From NCBI RefSeq assembly GCF_008831285.2, contig NC_045144.1:16231858-16295857 (forward strand): DNA of 64,000 nucleotides. The letters are read 5' to 3'. The notes below the pieces were generated by a model. That model saw only the letters and a program-made list of their open reading frames with translations. It was not told where the DNA came from and did not search any database. Positions 16,750 to 24,905 of this stretch are shown in pieces. Numbering within the stretch: position 1 is the stretch's first letter; the number at the start of each line of letters is the position of its first letter. This DNA comes from Nymphaea colorata (Eukaryota; Streptophyta; Magnoliopsida; Nymphaeales; Nymphaeaceae). Position numbers and translations under genes: made by a program.

Positions 16750-19440
16750 TTCTACTTGGTCTTAGGTGGCCGTAACCAAGAAACTGTTCACCGTTGATCT
16801 ATTAAAGCTACTCTTCTTCACACGAATAAATCGCTTTTCGATTTGGGGACTGACATCTATTGAAACCAACTTTTCTCCTCTTCATCTTTTTTTCTTTAGG
16901 CGAGGAGAACCTCATCGTTTCAACGAGGCCCTAAGGTATTTTGATAACTCAATAAGCATTAGGCTGGTGGAAGAATGCGGTCTCCTAAAGAATTTCTCGC
17001 TGCAGACATGGATTATAATAATTCTGTCATTATATGTAAAGCTAAACACAAACTGTTGATAATCTCTTTTTGGTATCAATGGTCAATTTAAATGTGCCGG
17101 AGCTGGCTTGTGGCGGTGCGTTAAAGGTAGAGGATGGACGATTTGCCAGTGAAAACCTGCGGAGGGGTAGGCTTTTGACCATATTATTGCCAAGAATTTG
17201 TTATAAATCCCATGGTGTATGAAAAAAAAAAAAAATACCAAAACCTTAGCTTTCTGAGATCCCAGTTACTTGAGTTAGTATCCCCTTCCTTAAGAGTCCA
17301 CTCTTTCAAAACCTGCGAACGGCACACTGCAGATCTCCAAACTCACAGGTTCTGATCTAACAAAAACTAATCTCTCCAACTGAGGTTCAGTCTCAAGGAA
17401 CTTAGTTCAACACAAGAACATTGCCTTTATTAACACGATGGCTTCCACTTCCAATTGTTAGCTTGGATAACAATAGAACCTAAAGTACAAGCAATTCTGT
17501 GCAACACCTGTCAAGGACCCATGTTTTAGCAAACATACTACCATCTCTAGCCCACGCCGAGCAACTTTGTGGGAAAGATCCCCTTTTGTAGTTCTAATAA
17601 GTTGCAGCAAACCTTCTCAACCCTCACCAGCATAGGAGACAGCATGAATACTGAGCAGATTATGCCTGCTAAAGCAGCAACTGTCCACCCCAATGCCTGT
17701 TTGAAACCATAGGCCCACACTTTTCTTGAGCCTTCCATCAAGATTCAACTGTAAGAAATGTTCCTGCAGCAGTGCCAAGCCCGATTGCTATTGCCCGAAC
17801 TCCCACGTGTAGGATTTTGCATCTTATTCTTCCTCAGTTTCCATGAACTCCGTGCAACTAAATGGAAGAGAGCTTGCATAGTTTCTCCATATTTTAGTTT
17901 TTGAAGTTGCTTTCTGTGAACCAACGAAATTTTTTTTGAATTTCTTTTCTTCTTCTTCTCTCTCTCTCAAGCTAAAGATGAGAAGAACTCATCATTTCAG
18001 CAACGCCCAAGGCTTTGATGACTCTAGCATCGTTAGTTGGTGCGAAAATGCTAATGTCACTAATGATCTTCTCACTGCTGCCATGTATTCTGATAATTCC
18101 GTGAAGAAAAGCAAGCTGAACAAAACCGTTGAGAAGCTCCTCTTGGTGTATGGGTTAAACTCAACGTCTGCCTTCTTGTTTAACATGAAATAAGAGTTTG
18201 GTAGGGATGTCAACATATCTGATTTGGATCGAATATCCGACCAAACTGTTTGCAAAATGGATATGAAAAAAGTGTAATATCTGATTAAGAAATCAGATCG
18301 GATTCGGATTTAAGAAATGAAATGCGATCAGATTCACATTTAGATTGATATACATATAAAAAACCGATTGGATTCTGATTTGGTTCAAATTTAGCTTTAA
18401 ATAAAGATAATATATCCAATGCTCTTACATTTTGAAAATTAATCAGATTTGGTTTAAAACTCGGATTCAGATTTGAATATGAATGTAAAAATAGAAATTC
18501 TGATTTAGATTTATCCGATTGGATTCGGATTTGGTTCAAATTTAGCTTTAAATAAAGATCATATATCCAATGCTCTTACATTTTGAAAATCAGTCAGATT
18601 TGGTTTAAAACTCGTTTCAGATTTGAATATTAATGTAAAAATAGAATTTCTGATTTAGATTTAGATATAACTTTTCTTTGTTCATATTTGAATCTGAATA
18701 TATAAATATCCTAAAAAGTAGCTACAGTTAAGGGTATTTCCAATTTAAATTCGATTTGTTGACATCCCCAAAATTTGATTATATGGTTGGAGATAGCAAG
18801 GACCAACTTGAATGTGCAGGAGCTGCCTTTAGGAGTGGACCAGTTGAAGGTAGAGGATGGATGGTTAGGAAAGATTTTTTATCCACAATTGAAAGAATCC
18901 AGAAGTTGACAATTGAAATTTCAAGGACACTTGAATCACATTTTCCACAGCCCTAAAATGCTTCAAAGAAAAATATTCCCATTCTGGAAGATCTAAGAAA
19001 CTTTTTTTACAGTTTTGACAAAGTAATTGCTAAGTTCATGGATAAACAAAATTGAATATGTAGCTCATGGTTTAGCTTGGATTGCTTCTGCTGATACGTT
19101 TTATTAATGGAGGAACAAGCCTCTTGAATGACGCCATATTTGTGAGCTCATTTTGACTTGGCGAAATAAGCTTCTAGGTGGCTGCCAACAGACATTCAGA
19201 AAGAAAACTCCTGAAACTTCTTTATTTTCAAGCTCTGCTTTGAGTGTGGCTTGATCATATTTGTTCTAAAACAGGGTTAGACCCAACAAGCCGCTAAAGA
19301 AACAAAGAATAGAGATAATGTAATCTATGCATTTATTCATTGAAAATGAGAATGTATAATGGTGCCCATTGGTGTCCACCAATGGTAGCATTATGGTTCT
19401 AGGCACATCTTATATATATGCTCTTTAAGGACGTGTTTTT
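16750..19440. other. Gene-free stretch with decayed duplicated segments
   Basis: Two related, decayed segments lie here, around 16900-17160 and around 17965-18860. They share blocks such as GTGC-GGAGCTG and AAGGTAGAGGATGGA. The second copy is interrupted by the hAT-like element at 18203-18768. Short ORFs in the second copy (17974-18193 and 18756-18956) look protein-like, but I do not recognise the family. On the minus strand at about 17540-17830 there is a hydrophobic run read in shifting frames, perhaps a membrane-protein remnant. None of these is an intact gene. Confidence 0.4.
18203..18768. mobile_element. hAT-like non-autonomous element with an internal 151-bp duplication
   Basis: The segment starts with GGGATGTCAACA and ends with its exact reverse complement TGTTGACATCCC, giving 12-bp terminal inverted repeats of the TAGGGRTG type seen in hAT elements. 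No ORF is present. Inside, a unit of about 151 bp is repeated in tandem (18366-18516 and 18517-18667) with few differences. The expected 8-bp target duplication is not clear (GAGTTTGG against AAATTTGA), so the superfamily is inferred. Confidence 0.55.
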
Positions 19441-19449
19441 TCTTAAGAG

Positions 19450-20090
19450 TATGTAATAATCAATTAAGACAGAGGTATAGTCGAGTTAGATAGTTGACAG
19501 TAAGAGTATGTAATGGGTGTTTCGAATATAGCTTTTCTAATTCTTTTTCTATGTATTGTAATCCGTTAATGTCATACATATGTAAGGTTATTTCGTTGAG
19601 CCTTTTTCTTGTCATTTTCTCATTTAACTTACTGTCTCCTTTTATCCAACTTGCTTTTTCTCTTTCAATATTTTTTACTATTAATGCTTCTATTTTTTCA
19701 TTACAAGGTTTTGTTAGGATTAAATGGTTGTAGGTAATTTCAATTGGCAGATAATTATTCAAAAAAGTCTGCCTAGTATCATATATTTTTCTTGTAATTC
19801 AAAAGCATAAATACGTTTTATATTAATTATTTTCTTTCATATTTGTACTTTTGTTGGCCTTAAAATTTATAATGTCTTTTGCTCCATTGAACCCTTTTAC
19901 TTCAATGGTCGGTTCCAATTTTTCCCAACATTTTTCTGGTAAACAGTTCTTTTTACATATGTTGATTTGTGCTCCTGTATCGATATATGGCGTATAATAT
20001 ATAATATCTACTATTGTAGTCTTTTACTATAATTTTAAGTAGTATATATATAAAATTTTCTTTTATTATATTCATTCTTGTGTTATTCAT
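19450..20090 (-). pseudogene. EPRV polymerase 5' part: retropepsin-like protease (left arm)
   Basis: Read on the minus strand, an open stretch soon after the small ORFs leads within about 100 bp to a YIDTGAQ-type retropepsin active site near 19975-20000. The ILGR-type flap-end motif follows near 19770, and a long lysine-rich linker typical of the region before reverse transcriptase follows that. The longest uninterrupted piece is 19460-19762. At least one frame shift separates the active site from this piece, and the arm ends before RT. The enzyme in such viruses processes the polyprotein; this copy cannot make it. Confidence 0.65.
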
Positions 20091-20158
20091 CATTGTTGGT
20101 TTCTGGCAGACTGTCTTGATAATACTCAGTGATTATGCTGAGTTGGACAACTTTTTCT

Positions 20159-20353
20159 TCAAATTCTGCGTCTTTTGGCTTTGAAGTTCCTTAGTTGGCA
20201 GGTTTCAACGACTTGTTGTAGTCTTCTTATAAATTGCTTTATTAATATATATATTTTCAAGTCATGTTGTAATTTTATCCTGATTTTTTCTTTGAATATT
20301 TTCTTGTGTATTCTAACGATGTCTGTCGTGTTTGTCTTATAGTAAGAGCTCAT
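20159..20353 (-). CDS. EPRV small ORF C (third of three related ORFs)
   Basis: This 64-residue ORF overlaps the end of ORF B by 17 nt in another frame. It is shorter than its neighbours but keeps the core pattern: a charged KxxFKEK segment, then KIYILIKQFI, then a leucine. It ends in a basic KAKRRRI tail. The product is not recognised. It lies just upstream of the polymerase segment. It may still be open by chance of its short length; no expression is implied. Confidence 0.5.
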   Translation of the reverse strand: MSSYYKTNTTDIVRIHKKIFKEKIRIKLQHDLKIYILIKQFIRRLQQVVETCQLRNFKAKRRRI

Positions 20354-20597
20354 TTTCTGTCCCAGACAAATCTGAATTTAGGCTACCATAACCCGTTATA
20401 TAATCTGGAGGGTGATATCTTATATATAATATATGGTCTGTATACCAAGTGTCCATTGCTTTTATTCTTAATATTGCTATAAACCTGTTTACAAGTATAT
20501 AGATTTTCATCTTATGACTTAATTGATCCTTTAGATTTTGCCCATATTTCTTTTTACATTGTTTTGTGAATTCCTTGGCATTTGTTCTATTAATCAT
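20337..20597 (-). CDS. EPRV small ORF B (second of three related ORFs)
   Basis: This 86-residue ORF starts in a TAATG overlap with the stop codon of ORF A. Its N-terminal half matches ORF A closely: KEFTK-x-CK-x-KY, then HK-x-KI-x-IL-x-N-x-FI, then a W-x-x-D. The C-terminal half differs. I do not recognise a known family. Overlapping stop and start codons suggest polycistronic translation by reinitiation, as known in caulimoviruses. Confidence 0.55.
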   Translation of the reverse strand: MINRTNAKEFTKQCKKKYGQNLKDQLSHKMKIYILVNRFIAILRIKAMDTWYTDHILYIRYHPPDYITGYGSLNSDLSGTENELLL

Positions 20598-20860
20598 TAT
20601 ATTCTATGTCCAAAGATCATAAATTCTTCTTGTAAGACACATTCATCATAATCTGATAATGTTGTATCCAATTGATATCTATATTCCATTACTTCTGTGT
20701 CTAGTTCCCATCTTTTGGTCGCTAGAACTTTTAGATTAGTGATGAATTTATTTAATAATATAAAAATTTTAAACTTATGACCAATCTCTTCTCTTACCTT
20801 TTCTTTATATTTGGTTTTGCAAGATTTTGTGAATTCTTTATCGCTTATTCTACTAATCAT
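20597..20860 (-). CDS. EPRV small ORF A (first of three related ORFs)
   Basis: This 87-residue ORF begins inside the last codons of the movement-protein frame (8-nt overlap). It carries the pattern KEFTKSCKTKY, HKFKIFILLNKFI and KRWELD, repeated in ORF B and more weakly in ORF C. The predicted protein is charged with one amphipathic or hydrophobic helix in the middle. Position corresponds to where CaMV keeps its P2 and P3 genes, but no similarity to those was recognised. Function unknown. Confidence 0.55.
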   Translation of the reverse strand: MISRISDKEFTKSCKTKYKEKVREEIGHKFKIFILLNKFITNLKVLATKRWELDTEVMEYRYQLDTTLSDYDECVLQEEFMIFGHRI

Positions 20861-20867
20861 CTAAATC

Positions 20868-21810
20868 TCGTGGTATAATTATCCATTTGTTTGATGTACT
20901 TTTTTCCATAATTTCTCTTTCTATCCTATAATTTTGATATTTGTTTAACCACTTATTTCTTAGGATTATGTCTGTTTGTCCATCTTTTCTTTTTTCTTGT
21001 ATCTCGAATGTGATATTAAACGTATAGTTAGATATAATTATTTCTTTACTTACACTGTCTTTGCTGGTAATGACATTTCTTTGTATATCCTTATATTTAT
21101 GGTTACTAGGAAAAATTAAGTCTCATTCTGCAGTTTCTGGTGTTATGCTGATCCTGTGTCTATTAATATTCTTCTAACATTTTTGTCTATGTTAAAAAGT
21201 TGTTTTGCCTTATAACTTGTTTCTCCTATTGTTTTGGTATCTTTAACACTTAGTTCATGTTTGATGATTTCTAATTCTTCAGTCTCTCTTTCAAAATAAC
21301 ATGGTTCTTTTTCGTTTATTACTGTAATTAGTTGTTTGAATGAGTTGTCTATTTGTATATTATCATTGTTTCTTCTTTTGACTATTATTTTTGTTTATTG
21401 GTTATCACATATAAATTTTTTCCTTTTATAGTCAGCACTTTACATCATTTCTCCAATTTTATTCCTGATAGCTTCTAATATAATACTAGATTTTTATCTA
21501 TATAATTGTCACTAAGGGCTATAGTTTCCTTTTATTTTTGCTATTATTGTTCTTTCACCCGGATAGGTGATTTGATCATCTGCTAAGTATATCTCTAAGG
21601 GTGTGTTTATGTCTTCTTTAAAACAAGCTTTTACCATTATCTCTATGCCTCCATAGTATCGTATTTCATTGGTTGGTTTATTTTTAGTTGTTTCAATTCT
21701 TCATTTATTCCTATTCTTCTTATTAGTGGTACTCTAGTTGTTCCTACTGCTTGGTCTATATCTATTATATGTTCTTTCTTATTTATAATGTAATATTCTT
21801 CCTTATATCT
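20868..21810 (-). pseudogene. EPRV movement protein (30K type) with a C-terminal DTGS motif
   Basis: The minus strand shows a 30K-superfamily movement-protein core near 21550-21680: a GGIEIMVKA segment, a NTPLEI-L-DD segment, then IAKIKGN. Such proteins open plasmodesmata for virus spread. Downstream in the same direction, at about 21146-21172, is LIDTGSA, followed at a distance by an ILRNKWL segment like the second half of a retropepsin. The frame is broken in several places, including just after the DTGSA motif. The region ends overlapping small ORF A. Confidence 0.6.
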
Positions 21811-21859
21811 ACTGATTGGTCAAGGCTATTAAAATATTCCTGATTTTGGTTTTATTTAG

Positions 21860-22200
21860 TTCTTTGTATACTTGATCGATATTTGAGTGTGAAAATTCTG
21901 TTTTTATGGCTGACACGTATTTCTCTAAGACATCTGTTGCTTTAGTTATTATATTTCATTTGTCATCTGTTTCACCTCTTAATGAGTCTTTTGTTGAACA
22001 ATCTAACTGGTTAAACCATAATCTTACATTTCCTACAAAAGTATTTTCAATATATTTTGGTATCGTTTTTACATCTATCTTAGCTTATGTAATTCTCTTT
22101 CCTATTTCTGCTTGCCATATTCAGATAACTTCTAAAACGTTTTTTACTTCATCCAGGTTTAATATTCCTTGGTCATAAGGAATTGTTGTAAAAAGTTGTT
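21860..22200 (-). pseudogene. EPRV coat-protein-like segment
   Basis: Upstream of the movement-protein region the minus strand reads, with few stops, a segment containing NTFVGNVRLWFNQL. This resembles the tryptophan-bearing helical core of caulimovirid coat proteins. A zinc-knuckle region, normally at the end of these proteins, was not seen, so the piece is truncated or rearranged. The assignment rests on one short motif and on position. Confidence 0.4.
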
Positions 22201-22214
22201 TGTCTCTTTCCTAA

Positions 22215-23490
22215 GGTTGTACAATAGTAGATATTATACGCCATATATTGATACACGAACACAAATCAACATATGTAAAAAGAACCGTTTACCAGAAAAA
22301 TGTTGGAAAAATTGGAACCCACCATTGAAGTAAAAGGGTTCAATGGAGCAAAAGACATTATAAATTTTAAGGTCAGCAATATAACGGTACAAATAGGGAA
22401 GAAAATAATTAATATAGAACGTATTTATGCTTTTGAATTATAAGGAAAAGATATAATACTAGGCAGACCTTTTTTGAATAATTATCTACCAATTGAAATT
22501 ACCTACAACCATTTAATCCTAACAACACTTGTAATGAAAAAATAAAAGCATTAATAGTAAAAAATATTGAAAAAAAAAGAAGCAAGCTGGATAAAAAGAG
22601 ACAGTAAGATAAATGAGAAAATGACAAGAAAAAGGCTCAACGAAATAACCTTACATATGTATGACATTAACAAATTACAATACATAAAAAAGAATTAGAA
22701 AAACTATATTCGGAACATCAATTACAATTTTGGGAAAAACATAAGACCAACATAAAAATAGAATTAATGGATGAAAATAGTATAATCACACAACATCCAC
22801 TAAAATACATACCAAACGACGTACAAGAATTTGATAAACATATCCAAGAATTATTGAGGAAAGAATATATTAGACCCTCTAATTCAAAACGTAGCAGCTC
22901 AACCTTTATAGTTAATAAACATAGTGAACAAAAAAAGGAAAAAACTAGAATGATCATAGACTATAGAAACCTGAATGCAAAAACCAAAATGTATAATTAT
23001 CCCATACTCAATAAAATACTTAAATTAAAACAAATATCAGGATATAATTATTTCAAAAAATTCGATTGTAAAAACGGATTTTATCATTTAAAATTAGAAG
23101 AAAGGAGTAAAGCATTAACAACATTCACTCAAATGGATTTTATAAATGAAATGTTTTACCATTTGGATACAAAAACGTACCTATAAGATTCCAGACTTTT
23201 ATGGACAAAAAAATATAAGGGCTTATGAAACTGTGTTATATATATAAAGAATATCTTATTATATACATACACCAAAGAAGACCATTATAATTTACTGTGA
23301 GAATTCATACGATATACATGTATAGCCATTAATAGAAATAAAGCCATAATATGTAAAAAACAAATTGAATTTTTAGGAATATAAATAGATAAGGTAGGAA
23401 TCAAAATGCAGAATCATATAATACAAAAGATAGCCTTATTAGAAAATTTGGATACAAAAGTAAAATTACAATCATTTCTTATACTATTAA
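22215..23490 (+). pseudogene. EPRV polymerase fragment: protease and reverse transcriptase (right arm)
   Basis: This arm repeats the protease region in opposite orientation to the left arm, including the PEKCW and GFNGAKD segments. It then continues into reverse transcriptase. The open piece at 22767-23186 holds the RT fingers and palm start: KEYIRPSNS, a MIIDYRNLN segment and a FKKFDCKNGFYHL segment with the first catalytic aspartate. The following part, where the YxDD motif is expected, is deleted or scrambled. Remnants of the thumb (KKQIEFLGI) appear near 23360-23390. The gene is dead. Confidence 0.75.
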
Positions 23491-23539
23491 ACCAAGTTAG
23501 GGAATACATAAATGGAAGTGCTCATCAAACTCCTCGTCC

Positions 23540-23770
23540 CTCTATGGTACATGGCTTGTTTCTTGTGCTTTAAAATCCATTGAAATGTTTCTTCATGACC
23601 CGCTAGGTATGGGTAACGGCATAAGCAACTCCGGGTGGCTTTTGGGTATCATATTTTTGTTTTTGACATTCCTTGCAATTCTTAACATAAGCCTTCACTT
23701 GATCCTTCATTCATTCCCAACGAAAAGTTTCCTTTCATATGAATGTTATGGAAATGATGTAATAGGTCAT
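23540..23770 (-). pseudogene. Ty3/gypsy integrase fragment
   Basis: On the minus strand, with frame shifts, this reads as the zinc-binding start of a Ty3/gypsy integrase: a MKDQVKAYVKNCKECQKQK segment with the CxxC pair, followed by the linker that leads to the catalytic core. No LTRs or other domains are near. It lies wedged between the pararetrovirus and the composite element. Confidence 0.6.
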
Positions 23771-24179
23771 GTATTAAATTAGAGGTCTTTGGTATTATCA
23801 CTCTCTTCTTCTAGTATAAGATTTGGTTCTTAAGGGGGTGTTTGATTGCCCGATTGAAAGCTCATTTTTCGAAAAAAATGGTAGGGCGGGTAAAATTTCA
23901 CCCGCCTGACTAAAAATGCATCAAACGGGGTGAAATTCACCCTTGAGCGGGTGGAATTCCACCCGCTCGACACCCTCCCCCGACGAAAGACCACCCGCCC
24001 TCCCCCGACGAAAGACCACCCGCTCGACGGCTCCCGACCAGACGACGCAGAGGGGAAAGGGAGAAGTAGAAGAGTGGGAACGCAGAAGCAGAGGTCCACT
24101 GCTCTCGGTGCCTCCATTTCTGTTTCTGTTTGGGGGGATTAGGGTTTTTGAATTGGGGAAAGTTGGGGACACCTTGATT

Positions 24180-24435
24180 ATGGATGCCGATTCATGGGCC
24201 GCTCGCTTTTCTGCTTCCAAGCATCATCAATCGGGCCTCCAAATCCGTTCTAGTATGTCGGGTCCTCTTTCTCTGCTTGAAGTTTTTGCCTTTTTTATTT
24301 GCAGGATCTTTTGGGCTTCATTTTTGGTTTTCGGCTTTCATTCATTAGGGGCTTTCGTTATTTTTCTGTTCAGGTGCAGATCTTCAATTGACTTTTGATG
24401 ATTTTGATGGGGAAGAGGATCTTCGTGCGAGCTTA
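24180..24435 (+). pseudogene. Di19 (drought-induced 19) 5' gene fragment
   Basis: Exon 1 is 24180-24252 (MDADSWAARFSASK...IRS) and is followed by an intron with GT and AG ends (24253-24373). Exon 2 starts at 24374 and reads DFDGEEDLRA. Di19 proteins are nuclear C2H2-type zinc-finger factors in drought and salt response. They share this N-terminus and an intron after the RS pair. The homology stops at about 24435, exactly before the expected CPFC zinc finger, and unrelated coding-like sequence follows. A typical GC-rich 5' leader precedes it (about 23940-24179). It cannot make a functional Di19. Confidence 0.6.
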
Positions 24436-24659
24436 TTGCTCTCTCAGCCCTTCCTGCTCGCATTCGTAACGACGATGGACACGTCGATTTCCAGGAGCTC
24501 AAGATCATGATGCGCAACGTCGTCACAGACTGCCCAGGTAATATATGACTGTTGCTATACAGAAATGCTGTATGTTCGCTCTTATACGAGGGCTTAAATC
24601 TGTCTGTGGACTGGTTTCAGAGGTTCTGCCTGATGTATCAAAGAAGTTAAGAACGACAG
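24436..24659 (+). pseudogene. Unidentified exon pair fused to the Di19 start
   Basis: After the Di19 break the frame that reads ALPARIRNDDGHVDFQELK looks coding. It ends at a donor at 24538, and a second exon starts after the acceptor at 24620, reading EVLPDVSKKL. The copia element is inserted in this second exon. The exon resumes at 29772. The gene of origin was not recognised. An intact intron shows the fragment was copied as DNA, not from mRNA. Confidence 0.4.
24655..24659. repeat. Copia target-site duplication, left
   Basis: GACAG here and at 29772-29776 flank the two LTRs, the 5-bp duplication expected of copia integration. Confidence 0.95.
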
Positions 24660-24896
24660 TGATAGACTTGTGAAAGTGAGGAACAAAAAGAAAGAGAGGA
24701 AGAAAGTATCATACTTTGTATTCATGACAGACCAACATATTTATAGTTGGTGTTACACAGTTTTGGGTAAGCCTCTCAATGAGATAACAGAGATCTTGTA
24801 GGGATTGGATCAAGCTATTGATAAAGATGAACAAAAAACTGTTGTGATACCAAGATTTTTGTTATAGAAAGTTTATCAGTTGAGATCTTTCCAACA
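24660..24896 (-). repeat. Copia 3' LTR (237 bp)
   Basis: The LTR runs from TGATAG to CCAACA and is the 3' LTR of the minus-strand element. It differs from the other LTR at only two positions by eye. Confidence 0.95.
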
Positions 24897-24905
24897 CTCC
24901 CCTTC
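24897..24905 (-). other. Copia polypurine tract
   Basis: On the minus strand the purine run GAAGGGGAG directly precedes the 3' LTR. It is the usual primer for plus-strand DNA synthesis. Confidence 0.8.

Larger units (their letters stand above)
19440..23500. mobile_element. Endogenous pararetrovirus (Caulimoviridae), rearranged into two inverted arms
   Basis: This is an old, decayed viral copy in the plant genome. The left arm reads on the minus strand from about 22200 down to 19440: coat-protein-like segment, movement protein, three small ORFs, then aspartic protease. The right arm reads on the plus strand from about 22215 to 23490 and repeats the protease region before entering reverse transcriptase. 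The protease segments (about 19480-20010 and 22225-22740) are close inverted copies. The DNA is much more AT-rich than the host genes. Frameshifts and stops are spread throughout, no RNase H was seen, and no complete genome is present. Family placement is from recognisable movement-protein, protease and RT motifs. Confidence 0.8.

Noticed and set aside
21906-22178. Plus-strand ORF of 90 codons in the pararetrovirus
   Set aside because: It is the antisense shadow of the coat-protein-like segment.
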